A stretch of 64,000 nt of DNA from Streptomyces sp. NBC_00457. Lineage in GTDB: Bacteria; Actinomycetota; Actinomycetes; Streptomycetales; Streptomycetaceae. A model generated the notes under the pieces. That model did no database searches and was not told the origin of the DNA. It was given only the letters and a program-made list of their open reading frames with translations. A program made the position numbers and the translations under genes. This document shows, piece by piece, positions 16,231 to 24,939 of the stretch. Numbering within the stretch: the first letter of the stretch is position 1; every line of letters starts with the position of its first letter. The DNA is taken from assembly GCF_036014015.1 (NCBI RefSeq), contig NZ_CP107905.1:1302001-1366000 (forward strand). The letters are read 5' to 3'.

Positions 16231-18662
16231 CCACTCCCCCGTACGACTCGTACGCCTCGGATCCGTCGTATCCGTCGTATCCGGAGGACCTGGAGCAGCC
16301 CGGGCTGGTGCGGACCGGGCGGTCGACCTTCGTGCGGCCCATCCGGCCGGAGGACGCCGACCGCCTGGTCGCCTTCGTGGGCGGTCTGTCGCGGGCGACA
16401 CTGGCCTACCGCTCCCTCGGCCCGGTGGTGCGGATGCGCGACGACGTCATCCGGCGCGGCGCGCACGTCGACTACCTCAACGAGCTGGCGCTGGTCGCGC
16501 TGGCTGGGGACGAGATCGCGGGCCTGGTCCGCTATGTCCGCGATCCCGAGGAACCCGACCACGCCGAGGTCACGTTCACCATCCGGGACGACCACCAGAG
16601 CGAGGGGTTCGGCAGGCTGCTGCTTGAACACATCGCTGCCGCCGCCTGGGCCCGCGGCATCCGGGTGCTGGAGGCCGATGTCCTCGCGGACAACACCCGC
16701 ATGATCAATGTGTTCCTCGGCTCCGGTTACCGGGTCGAGGCCGGGCCGCCCGGCCAGATCCTCCACTTCGACATCGCCATCGACCCGCAGGCGCATGCCG
16801 TGGCCCGGGCCGAGCGCCGCGAGCACACGGCCGTACGACGCTCCCTGCGACCCCTGCTGGAGCCCCGGTCGGTCGCGGTGATCGGCGCCAACCGCAGCCC
16901 GCTGACCATCGGCCACGAGATCGTGGCCAACCTGCTGCGCGGCGGCTTCGAGGGCGGCGTGTTCCCGGTGAATCCGCACGCCGGACAGGTCGCGGGGGTG
17001 CGGGCGTATCCGCGCGTACGCGAGCTGCCCGAGGTGCCGGATCTGGCGCTCGTCGCCGTGCGGGCGGAGGCGGTGCCCGAGGTCGTACGGGAGTGCGCGG
17101 ACGCCGGGGTGAAAGCGGTGGTCGTCGTGTCCACGGGCTTCGGGGAGACCGGGGCGGCCGGGCGGGCGACCGAGCTGGAACTGGCCCGGTTCGCGCGAGC
17201 CTCCGGTATGCGGCTGGTCGGCCCGAACTGCATGGGCGTGGTCAACACGACGTCCGCGGCCCGGCTCGCGGCCACCTTCTCGCCCGCGCTGCCCGCTCCC
17301 GGCCGGGTCGCGATGTCCAGCCAGTCCGGTCCGCTGGGCCTGGCGGTGCTCGACCTCGCCCGGCGGCTGCGCCTCGGCTTCTCCGGTTTCGTGTCGGTCG
17401 GTCACGCGGTGGACGTGTCGACCAACGACCTGCTCCAGTGGTGGGACGAGGACCCCGAGACCTCGGTGATCCTGCTGCACGTCGAGCACTTCGGCAATCC
17501 GCGCCGGTTCGCCCGGATCGCCCGCCGGGTCGCGCCGCGCAAGCCGATCGTCGCCGTCCATCCCGGTCACGAGGACGCGGCGGTGAGCTCCCTGTTCGCC
17601 CAGTCCGGGGTGATCCGCACGCACAGCCTCCAGGAACTGTTCGACGTGGCGTTGCTGCTCGCCCACCAGCCTCCGCCGCCCGGCAACCGCGTCGCCGTCA
17701 TCACCAACGCCGGCGGACCCGCCGCGCTGACGGTCGGAGCGTGCGCGGCGAGCGGACTGCGGGTGCCCGCGCTCGGCGAGCCCACCCGGGAGACGCTCCG
17801 CTCGGCCCTGCCGCCCCGCGCCGACGTCGGCAACCCCATCGACCTCACCCCGATGGCCACCGCCGACCACTACCGGCAGGCCCTGGCCGCCGTACTCGCC
17901 GACGACGAAGTCGACGCCGCCGTCGTGCTGTTCATGCCCCCGCTCGCCGACAAGGCCGACGAGGTGGCCTCGGCGATCCTCGACGCGGCCTCCGCCGTCC
18001 CGGACAAGCCGGTGGTGACCAGCTTCCTCGGTGACGGGGGCGTCGCCGATCTGCTGCGCCGGGGCGAACTCGTCGTACCGACCTACACGTTCCCCGAATC
18101 GGCGGCGGCGTCCCTCGGGCACGCGGCGGCGTATCAGGCGTGGCGCAGTACGCCGGCGGGTGTCGTACCGGACCTGACAGGAGTCGACACAGACCGTGCG
18201 CGGTCGCTGGCCGGTGGGTGCGCCCCCGGTCCCGTGCCCGCGGATGTCGCGGTCGAGTTGCTGGGCTCGTACGGCATCACGGTGGCGGACGCCGAGAGCC
18301 GGGGCCCCGACGCGTTCCTGTCCGTCAGCGCCGATCCGGTCTTCGGGCCGGTGGTCTCCTTCGGCCTGACCGGTGACTACGCCGACCTCATGGCGGACGT
18401 GGCGTACCGCATCACTCCGCTCAGCGACCGGGACGCCCGCGAGATGGTCCGGTCCCTGCGCGCGGCGCCGCTGCTGGCGGGCGTGGATCTGGCGGCGCTG
18501 GAGGAGACCGTCCTGCGGATCTCGGCGATGGTCGAGGACCTGCCGGAGATCGAGGCACTGGAACTGCGTCCGGTGCGGCTGCTGCCGCCCGGGGACGGGG
18601 TCGCCGTCGCGCACGTGACGATCCGGCTGACCGACAACTCACCGGGAGGGAGCCCGTCATGA
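16227..18662 (+). CDS. GNAT acetyltransferase fused to NDP-forming acyl-CoA synthetase (Pat-type)
   Basis: An 811-residue fusion. A GNAT domain (about 30-175) contains ADEVTF-like strands and DDHQSEGFGRLLLEHIAAAA for acetyl-CoA binding. It is followed by a CoA-binding Rossmann domain (LEPRSVAVIGANRSPLTIG), succinyl-CoA-ligase-like domains (GPNCMGVVNT; MSSQSGPLGLA) and a shortened C-terminal ATP-grasp remnant. Streptomyces PatA-type protein acetyltransferases have this N-terminal GNAT order and acetylate and inactivate acyl-CoA synthetases. Here it would control the neighbouring PaaK-like ligase. The GTG start at 16227 lacks its own ribosome site but overlaps a leader frame. An alternative role is a genuine acyl-CoA synthetase. 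Confidence 0.85.
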   Translation: MTTPPYDSYASDPSYPSYPEDLEQPGLVRTGRSTFVRPIRPEDADRLVAFVGGLSRATLAYRSLGPVVRMRDDVIRRGAHVDYLNELALVALAGDEIAGLVRYVRDPEEPDHAEVTFTIRDDHQSEGFGRLLLEHIAAAAWARGIRVLEADVLADNTRMINVFLGSGYRVEAGPPGQILHFDIAIDPQAHAVARAERREHTAVRRSLRPLLEPRSVAVIGANRSPLTIGHEIVANLLRGGFEGGVFPVNPHAGQVAGVRAYPRVRELPEVPDLALVAVRAEAVPEVVRECADAGVKAVVVVSTGFGETGAAGRATELELARFARASGMRLVGPNCMGVVNTTSAARLAATFSPALPAPGRVAMSSQSGPLGLAVLDLARRLRLGFSGFVSVGHAVDVSTNDLLQWWDEDPETSVILLHVEHFGNPRRFARIARRVAPRKPIVAVHPGHEDAAVSSLFAQSGVIRTHSLQELFDVALLLAHQPPPPGNRVAVITNAGGPAALTVGACAASGLRVPALGEPTRETLRSALPPRADVGNPIDLTPMATADHYRQALAAVLADDEVDAAVVLFMPPLADKADEVASAILDAASAVPDKPVVTSFLGDGGVADLLRRGELVVPTYTFPESAAASLGHAAAYQAWRSTPAGVVPDLTGVDTDRARSLAGGCAPGPVPADVAVELLGSYGITVADAESRGPDAFLSVSADPVFGPVVSFGLTGDYADLMADVAYRITPLSDRDAREMVRSLRAAPLLAGVDLAALEETVLRISAMVEDLPEIEALELRPVRLLPPGDGVAVAHVTIRLTDNSPGGSPS

Positions 18663-19633
18663 AGGTGGGCATCTATTTCGACCTGCGCAATCCGCCGCCG
18701 TGGCGGCAGAGTTGGTCGCGGGTGTACGGCTTCGCGCTGGAGATGTGCGAAGAGGCGGACCGGCTGGGCCTCGACTCGGTCTGGTTCTCCGAGCACCACG
18801 GCTTCGAGGACGGATACCTTCCGCAGCCGCTCACCATGGCTGCCGCGGCAGCCGCCCGCACCCGCCGGGTACGGCTGGGTACGGCCGTCATCCCGGCGCC
18901 GCTGCACGCGGCACCGGAGATCGCCGAACAGGCCGCCCTCGTCGACATCCTGAGCGACGGGCGGCTCGACCTCGGACTCGGCACCGGCTACCGCGTACCC
19001 GAGTACCAGCTCTACGGCGGCGACCTCGGCAAGCGCTACTCCACCACCGATCAGCGGGTCCGCGACATCCGGAGCCTGTGGGCCGAGTCCCTGGTCACCC
19101 CGGGCCCGGTCCAGGACCCGCTGCCGATCTGGCTCGGCTACCAGGGCCCACAGGGCGCCCGCCGCGCCGGCCGGCTCGGCACGGGCCTGCTGTCGCTCAA
19201 CCCGGCCCTGCTGTCCCCCTACCGCGAGGGGCTCGCCGAGAGCGGGTACGACGTCTCGACGGCCCGGATGCAGGGCTCGTTCACGACGTTCGTCACCGAG
19301 GATCCCGACGCCGACTGGCCGGTGGTCCGCCAGCATCTGTCGTACCAGTGGGACAGCTATCGCCGGTACATGGTCGAGGGCACCGACCAGCCCGTCCCCC
19401 GCCCCATCGACCCGGAGAAGTGGCGGGAGCGGGGGCTGAGTTCGACTGGTGTCGGCCAGTTCCTCTACGGCACACCGGAGGACACCGCGGCGGCCATCCG
19501 GGAGTACGTGACCGGGCTGCCCGTCGAGGGCGTGTTCCTGTGGGCGTCCCTGGCCGGGATGCCCGAAGAGATGGTGGCCCGGCAGGTCCAGCTCATCGCG
19601 GGGAAGCTGCGTCCGCTGCTTGCCGACGTCTGA
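18659..19633 (+). CDS. LLM-class flavin-dependent oxidoreductase
   Basis: Luciferase-like monooxygenase fold of 324 residues. The opening KVGIYFDLRNPPPW is followed by LDSVWFSEHHGFEDGY near residue 40, with the catalytic-type His pair, and by DILSDGRLDLGLGTGYRVPE near 100-115. Such proteins use FMNH2 or F420 for oxygenation or hydride transfer. The ATG overlaps the stop of the upstream fusion gene by four bases (ATGA), so both are co-translated. It could insert oxygen into the island's substrate, for example in a Baeyer-Villiger-like step, or act as an F420 dehydrogenase. The cofactor cannot be settled from sequence. Confidence 0.87.
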   Translation: MKVGIYFDLRNPPPWRQSWSRVYGFALEMCEEADRLGLDSVWFSEHHGFEDGYLPQPLTMAAAAAARTRRVRLGTAVIPAPLHAAPEIAEQAALVDILSDGRLDLGLGTGYRVPEYQLYGGDLGKRYSTTDQRVRDIRSLWAESLVTPGPVQDPLPIWLGYQGPQGARRAGRLGTGLLSLNPALLSPYREGLAESGYDVSTARMQGSFTTFVTEDPDADWPVVRQHLSYQWDSYRRYMVEGTDQPVPRPIDPEKWRERGLSSTGVGQFLYGTPEDTAAAIREYVTGLPVEGVFLWASLAGMPEEMVARQVQLIAGKLRPLLADV

Positions 19634-19690
19634 CACATCCGATGCTTGCCGAAGACTGATGTCTGCATGTCCGACACGAGGAGTCACGCC

Positions 19691-20212
19691 ATGTCTGCCA
19701 CGCCGTCGACCGGGCCCTGGGCGGGGGCCGACTTCCAGGAGCCGCCGCGCACACCGGGCGGTGTGGCGCTGTGCGGGGCGTGCCGGGCCGCCGGTTCCTG
19801 CCGGCTGGGCGTGGAGCACGAGCGGCTGGACGAGGACGGGGCGGCGCTGTTCGAGCTGCACTGCCCGCGCGATCAGGAAGGCGGGCCCGATGTCGCGCAC
19901 GGCGGCTGGACCGCGGCCGTCCTGGACGACTGCCTCGGCCATCTCCCCTTGCTGCACCGCGTGTTGAGCGTGACGGCGGAGCTCAGCGTCAGCTTCGTGA
20001 AGCCGGTGCCGGTGGAACGGCCGCTGGAGGTGCGGGCCTGGGTGGACAAGCGCGAGGGCAGGCGCTGGTACATCCAGGGCGAGATGGTGCTGCTGCCGAC
20101 CCGCGCCGTCCTGGCCCGCGCGTCCGGGATCTGGGTGACGCGGGACCAGGGGCACTTCGCGCGGCACAAGGAGTGGCTGGCGGGGCAGGACGCGGACGCC
20201 CAAGGGGAGTAG
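19691..20212 (+). CDS. PaaI-type hotdog thioesterase
   Basis: Hotdog-fold protein of 173 residues with GGPDVAHGGWTAAVLDDCLG near the middle, matching the HGG and downstream acidic residue of PaaI-like acyl-CoA thioesterases, and the strand VTAELSVSFVKPVPV after it. It would release CoA from stalled or dead-end thioesters. The ATG at 19691 (MSATPS) is preferred over two earlier in-frame ATGs because GAGGAG lies nine bases upstream. A CGACRAAGSCRLG stretch near the N terminus has three cysteines of unknown role. It is followed directly by an 18-base tandem repeat array. Confidence 0.85.
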   Translation: MSATPSTGPWAGADFQEPPRTPGGVALCGACRAAGSCRLGVEHERLDEDGAALFELHCPRDQEGGPDVAHGGWTAAVLDDCLGHLPLLHRVLSVTAELSVSFVKPVPVERPLEVRAWVDKREGRRWYIQGEMVLLPTRAVLARASGIWVTRDQGHFARHKEWLAGQDADAQGE

Positions 20213-20512
20213 CGACGCTGGGGGGTCAGGGCGACGCGGGGACTCAGCGCCACGCGAGGGCTCAGCCACGCGGGGGATTCAGAGCCACCCGGGGACTCAG
20301 AGCCACGCGAGGGCTCAGAGCCACGCGGGGACTCAAAGCGACGCGGGGACTCAAAGCGACGCGGGGACTCAAAGCGACGCGGGGACTCAAAGCGACGCGG
20401 GGACTCAAAGCGACGCGGGGACTCAAAGCGACGCGAGGGCTCAAAGCGACGCGAGGGCTCAAAGCGACGCGGGGACTCAGGGCGACACTGGGACTCAGGG
20501 CCACCCGGGGGC
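20213..20512. repeat. 18-bp minisatellite, about 17 units
   Basis: A tandem array with unit close to CGACGCGGGGACTCAAAG fills the whole gap between the stops of the converging thioesterase and acyl-CoA dehydrogenase genes. Five central units are identical; outer units diverge (CCACGCGAGGGCTCAGAG and similar), and two units differ in length (16 and 19 bases). Because 18 is a multiple of three, long frames run through it (ALSPRV-type hexapeptides on the minus strand), but these are not credible genes. No spacers, so not a CRISPR. It may act as a terminator or be a neutral slippage product. Confidence 0.95.
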
Positions 20513-21670
20513 TCAGTAGGACCGCAGCCCCATGCTCCGGGCGATCCCGTTCCGCTGGATCTGGCTCGTCCCCCCGGAGATCGTCGCCACGATCGACTCC
20601 CGGTAGCGGAAGCTCATCACGCTCTCCGTGGAGAAGCCGTGCCCCGCGCAGACCTGCATCCCGAGCCGGGCCGCCGCCACATACGTCTCCGAGCCCTTCA
20701 GCTTGGCCATCGAACCCTCCCGTGTGCACGGCTTGCCCTGCGCGAGCAGCCACGCGGCGCGGTAGGCGAGCAGCCGGGCGGAGTCGATCTCGGTCTGGAG
20801 GTCGGCCATGGCGTGGGCGAGTGCCTGGAAGTTGCCGATGGGGCGTCCGAAGGCGTGCCGGGTGCGGGAGTACTCCAGCATCTCGTCGAGGGTGGCCTGG
20901 GCGGCGCCCAGATAGCCGCCGGTGATGATCACCTTCTCGAGTTCGATGTTGGAGAGCATGACCTTCCAGCCCTCGTCGCGGGGGCCGACGAGGTTCTCCC
21001 TGGGCACCAGGGCGTCGTTGAAGAAGACCTCGTTGGTGCCGAGGATGTGCCGGGCCAGCGTCGGGGTCCGGCGGACCTCGACGCCGTCCGTGGTGGGGTC
21101 GACCAGCAGCAGGCTGATGCCGCCGTGCTTGGGCTCGCGGGGGCCGGTTCGGACGTACGTCGCGATGGTGGTGTCGGGCAGTCCGCCGCCGGTGCACCAG
21201 GCCTTCTGGCCGCGCACGAGGAAGTGGTCGCCGTGGTCGTCGGCGGTGGTGCGCAGGGCGGCGGCGTCGGAGCCGCTGTCCGGCTCGCTCAGGCCCACGG
21301 CGAGCCGGTGGCGCCCGGTCATGACCTGCTCACGGATGAAGGCGCGCTGGGCCTCGCTGCCCCAGCGGAACACCGTGATCCCGGGAATGAGCACACCGAT
21401 ATAACACATGGCGACATCGAAGCTGGCCCGCCCGAGCTCCTCGGCGATCAGGATCAGCTCCAGCGGACCCCCGCCGTCGCCGCCCTCCTCCTCGGTGAAC
21501 GGCAGCGAGAACCAGCCGAGTTCCGCCATACCCCGGAACAGCTCCGGCGGTACGACACCCTGCTCGTCCCACTCCTTGGCCTTCTCGGCCGGGCACACAT
21601 CGGCGACGAACTGCCGTGCCGTCGCGCGCAACAGATCCTGCTCGTCGGTCAGCCCGAAGTCCACGGCCAC
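20513..21670 (-). CDS. Acyl-CoA dehydrogenase (FadE-like)
   Basis: Acyl-CoA dehydrogenase of 385 residues with GLSEPDSGSDAAALRTTADD for flavin binding and the C-terminal ISGGTSQIQRNGIARSMGL. The EGT glutamate is replaced by Gly, and the LPxER element of LCAD is not evident (NIELEKVIITGG at that place), so the base must be different or supplied by a partner subunit. GTG at 21670 gives this length, but GTG at 21664 has better spacing from GAGGGA and may be the true start. It is transcribed leftward into the minisatellite and has the AT-rich dyad CTAAC-N12-GTTAG upstream. Confidence 0.9.
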   Translation of the reverse strand: MAVDFGLTDEQDLLRATARQFVADVCPAEKAKEWDEQGVVPPELFRGMAELGWFSLPFTEEEGGDGGGPLELILIAEELGRASFDVAMCYIGVLIPGITVFRWGSEAQRAFIREQVMTGRHRLAVGLSEPDSGSDAAALRTTADDHGDHFLVRGQKAWCTGGGLPDTTIATYVRTGPREPKHGGISLLLVDPTTDGVEVRRTPTLARHILGTNEVFFNDALVPRENLVGPRDEGWKVMLSNIELEKVIITGGYLGAAQATLDEMLEYSRTRHAFGRPIGNFQALAHAMADLQTEIDSARLLAYRAAWLLAQGKPCTREGSMAKLKGSETYVAAARLGMQVCAGHGFSTESVMSFRYRESIVATISGGTSQIQRNGIARSMGLRSY

Positions 21671-21964
21671 TCCCTCGCGTGCGCTGGCGGCACATTCATC
21701 TAACTCTTTGTTCTATGTTAGCTGATACGGGGCGCGCCGGGCAGCTCACGCACTTTGTCTCTCGCGGGGAAAAAGTTCCGAGATCTTGCGTCAAAGGGGT
21801 TACGGGTACGGACCAATCCCGCTAACTTCCCGGAACTGAAGCAGTCAGAGCTCCAACAGGGCCCACTGGCCTCTGTGTTGACGGCGCGACGGCGCGCGCC
21901 GTCACTCCCCCATGGCAGGCCCTCCGCGGCCTGCCACCACCCCCCACTCCCCCGGGAGAACTCT
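21671..21964. promoter_or_regulatory. Divergent intergenic region with AT-rich dyad
   Basis: This 294-base gap separates the leftward acyl-CoA dehydrogenase from the rightward PQQ sugar dehydrogenase. It holds CTAAC-N12-GTTAG at 21700-21721, close to the acyl-CoA dehydrogenase start, and an AGTTCCG/CGGAACT pair (21774-21780 and 21831-21837) nearer the sugar gene. Nothing else recognisable. It marks the boundary between the acyl-CoA island and the carbohydrate region. Confidence 0.45.
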
Positions 21965-24835
21965 GTGCGCACGAGACCGCTCGGACACAGACGTGTCCGT
22001 ACGCTGCTCACGGCCGCGGCGTGTGCCGTGAGCCTGGCGCTCCCCCTGAGCCCCGCCACCGCGGCTCCCACCTTCGCCCAGGCCCCGGCCTCCCCCGGCG
22101 GCACAGCGCGTGCCACGGCCGCCGAGGACTTCCAGCAGGTCACCCTCGCCAAGGGCGTGGCCGAGACGGGCGAGCCCATGACCATGGCGGTCCTGCCGGA
22201 CCGCTCGGTGCTGCACACGTCGCGGGACGGCACGGTGCGCCGCACCGACGCGGCCGGCAACACCGCCGTGGCGGGCACGCTCGACGTCTACAGCCACGAC
22301 GAGGAGGGCCTCCAGGGCATCGCGGCCGACCCCGGCTTCTCCTCCAACCGTTTCGTCTACCTGTACTACGCGCCCGAGCTGAACACGCCGGGCGGCGACG
22401 CCCCGTCCGACGGGGCGGCCTCCGACTTCACCCCGTTCGACGGGGTGAACCGGCTGTCCCGGTTCGTCCTGAAGGCCGACAACACCCTGGACCCCGCCAG
22501 CGAGAAGAAGATTCTCGACGTGCCCGCCTCCCGCGGCCTGTGCTGCCACGTCGGCGGGGACATCGACTTCGACGCCGCGGGCAATCTGTATCTGTCGACC
22601 GGCGACGACACCAACCCCTTCGCCTCCGACGGCTACACGCCGATCGACGAACGCGCCTCGCGCAACCCCGCGTACGACGCCCAGCGTTCCTCCGGCAACA
22701 CCAACGACCTGCGCGGCAAGATCCTGCGCATCAAGGTCGGCGCCGACGGCTCGTACACGATCCCGTCCGGGAACCTCTTCCCGTCCGGCACCGCGAAGAC
22801 CCGGCCCGAGATCTACGCGATGGGCTTCCGCAACCCGTTCCGGATGAGCGTCGACAAGGCCACGGGCATCGTCTACGTGGGTGACTACGGCCCCGACGCG
22901 GGTACCGCCAGCGCGTCGCGCGGCCCCGGCGGACAGGTCGAGTTCAACCGGATCACCAAGGCCGGCAACTTCGGCTGGCCGTACTGCACCGGCAAGAACG
23001 ACGCCTACGTCGACTTCGACTTCGCGACCGGCGCCTCGGGCTCTGCCTTCAACTGCGCGGCGCCGAGGAACACCTCGCCGCGCAACACCGGCCTCACCGA
23101 CCTGCCTCCCGCCCAGCCCGCCTGGATCCCCTACGACGGCACCTCCGTACCGGAGTTCGGCGGCGGCTCCGAGTCCCCCATGGGCGGCCCCGTCTACCGC
23201 TACGACGCGGCGTCCACCTCGGACGTGAAGTTCCCGCAGGAGTACGACGGCGACTTCTTCGCCGGCGAGTTCGGCCGCCGCTGGATCAAGCGGATCGAGG
23301 CGAGCGGCGACGGCACCGTGCAGTCCATCAACGCCTTCCCCTGGAGCGGCACTCAGGTGATGGACATGGCCTTCGGCCCGGACGGCGCCCTCTACGTCCT
23401 CGACTACGGCACCGGCTACTTCGACGGCGACGAGAACTCCGCGCTGTACCGCATCGAGCATGTGACCGGCGGGCGTGCCCCGGTGGCGCAGGCCAAGGCG
23501 AACGTCACCTCCGGCAAGGCGCCCCTGGCCGTCTCCTTCTCCTCGGCCGGCAGCTCCGACCCCGAGGGCGGCACCCTCGCCCACGAGTGGACCTTCGGCG
23601 ACGGCGCCACCTCCACCGCGGCCGACCCGTCCCACACCTACACGGCCAACGGCCAGTACACCGCCACGCTGAAGGTCACCGACCCCACCGGCAAGTCGGC
23701 CACCGCCTCCGTGCAGATCACCGTCGGCAACACCGCCCCGACGGTGCGGATCGACACGCCCGCCGACGGCCGGATCTACGACTTCGGCGCCGCCATCCCG
23801 TTCAAGGTGACGGTCACCGACCCGGAGGACGGCGCGATCGACTGCTCCAAGGTGAAGGTCAACTTCATCGTCGGCCACGACAGCCACGGCCACCCGCAGA
23901 CCTCGGCCACCGGCTGCACCGGCACCCTGCAGACGCTGGCGGACGGCGAGCACGACCCCAACGCCAACATCTTCGGCGTCCTCGACGCCGAGTACACCGA
24001 CAAGGGCGCGAACGGCCAGCCCGCCCTCACCACGCACGACCAGCGGATCACCCAGCCCAGCCACCGGCAGGCCGAGCACTACGGCGACTCGTCCGGTGTG
24101 TCGGTCATCAGCCACGCCCCCGCGCACGGCGGCAAGACGGCCGGCGACATCCACAACGGCGACTGGATCTCCTTCAAGCCGTACAGCCTCGACAACGCCC
24201 GCACCTTCACCGCCCGCGTCTCCTCGGCGGGCGCCGGCGGCACCATCGAGGTACGCGCCGGCTCCCCGACCGGCACCCTGCTCGGCACCGCCACCGCGCC
24301 GGTCACCGGCGACTGGGAGACCTTCCAGGACGTCACGGCGTCACTGGTCAACCAGCCGGCCGCCTCGACCACCCTCTACCTCGTCTTCAAGGGCGGCAGC
24401 GGCGCGCTGTTCGACGTGGACGAGTTCTCCTTCACCACAGCCACCGGCGGCGACCGCACCGGTGAGGTGAGGGGCGTCAACGGCAAGTGCCTGGACGTCG
24501 ACAACGCGGGCACCGCCGACGGCACCAAGATCCAGCTCTACACCTGCAACACCTCTGCCGCACAGCGCTGGACCGTCGCCGACGACGGCAGCCTCAAGGC
24601 ACTCGGCAAGTGCCTCGACATCTCCGAGGGTGCCAGCGCCGACGGCACCAAAATCCAGCTGTACACCTGCAACAACACCGGCGCCCAGAAGTGGACAGCC
24701 CAAGCCGACGGCACCGTCCGCAACCCCCAGTCCGGCAAATGCCTCGACGCCTCCGGCGACACCTGGAACGACGGAACCGCGGTCCACCTGTGGACCTGCC
24801 ACACCGGACCCAACCAGAAATGGACCCTGCCGTGA
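21965..24835 (+). CDS. Secreted PQQ-type sugar dehydrogenase with PKD, CBM6 and ricin-B domains
   Basis: A 956-residue secreted protein. It has a signal peptide (basic start, then LLTAAACAVSLALPLSPATA) and a six-bladed beta-propeller of the glucose/sorbosone dehydrogenase family (about 55-500), with EGLQGIAADPGF, GGDIDFDAAGNLYLSTGDD and GFRNPFRM. A PKD domain follows (about 505-590; HEWTFGDG), then a CBM6-like domain (about 700-830) and a C-terminal ricin-B/CBM13 domain with three QxW repeats (QRW, QKW, QKW). The enzyme would oxidise extracellular sugars or polysaccharide ends. GTG at 21965 gives a normal signal peptide and has GGGAGAA upstream. The last ~130 residues lie inside a 481-bp duplication shared with the next gene. 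Confidence 0.88.
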   Translation: MRTRPLGHRRVRTLLTAAACAVSLALPLSPATAAPTFAQAPASPGGTARATAAEDFQQVTLAKGVAETGEPMTMAVLPDRSVLHTSRDGTVRRTDAAGNTAVAGTLDVYSHDEEGLQGIAADPGFSSNRFVYLYYAPELNTPGGDAPSDGAASDFTPFDGVNRLSRFVLKADNTLDPASEKKILDVPASRGLCCHVGGDIDFDAAGNLYLSTGDDTNPFASDGYTPIDERASRNPAYDAQRSSGNTNDLRGKILRIKVGADGSYTIPSGNLFPSGTAKTRPEIYAMGFRNPFRMSVDKATGIVYVGDYGPDAGTASASRGPGGQVEFNRITKAGNFGWPYCTGKNDAYVDFDFATGASGSAFNCAAPRNTSPRNTGLTDLPPAQPAWIPYDGTSVPEFGGGSESPMGGPVYRYDAASTSDVKFPQEYDGDFFAGEFGRRWIKRIEASGDGTVQSINAFPWSGTQVMDMAFGPDGALYVLDYGTGYFDGDENSALYRIEHVTGGRAPVAQAKANVTSGKAPLAVSFSSAGSSDPEGGTLAHEWTFGDGATSTAADPSHTYTANGQYTATLKVTDPTGKSATASVQITVGNTAPTVRIDTPADGRIYDFGAAIPFKVTVTDPEDGAIDCSKVKVNFIVGHDSHGHPQTSATGCTGTLQTLADGEHDPNANIFGVLDAEYTDKGANGQPALTTHDQRITQPSHRQAEHYGDSSGVSVISHAPAHGGKTAGDIHNGDWISFKPYSLDNARTFTARVSSAGAGGTIEVRAGSPTGTLLGTATAPVTGDWETFQDVTASLVNQPAASTTLYLVFKGGSGALFDVDEFSFTTATGGDRTGEVRGVNGKCLDVDNAGTADGTKIQLYTCNTSAAQRWTVADDGSLKALGKCLDISEGASADGTKIQLYTCNNTGAQKWTAQADGTVRNPQSGKCLDASGDTWNDGTAVHLWTCHTGPNQKWTLP

Positions 24836-24939
24836 CAAGGAGGCGACGTACGATGCGTACCCCGCTCAAAGCGCTCATCGCTCTGTTCGCCGGCGCCGCG
24901 CTCTGCATGACTCCCCAGGTCGCGGCCCTGCCCGGCGCC
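24459..24939 (+). repeat. 481-bp segmental duplication, copy 1
   Basis: This block covers the ricin-B domain of the PQQ dehydrogenase, its stop, the 17-base gap with the ribosome site, and the start and signal peptide of the ThuA gene. Copy 2 is at 26234-26714, an offset of 1775 bases. The copies differ at a handful of scattered bases, and the boundaries are sharp at both ends. Confidence 0.95.

Noticed and set aside
14928..18614. A 1228-codon open frame on the minus strand over etfA and the GNAT fusion
   Set aside because: Composition (His, Arg, Gly, Asp-rich without hydrophobic core) is that of an antisense shadow; the plus-strand genes have full family motifs.
20213..20512. Hexapeptide-repeat protein encoded by the 18-bp array
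   Set aside because: Frames through it exist only because the unit length is divisible by three; no ribosome site or sensible start, and both flanking genes end at the array.
20213..20512. CRISPR array
   Set aside because: Units are contiguous 18-mers with no spacers, and there are no cas genes.
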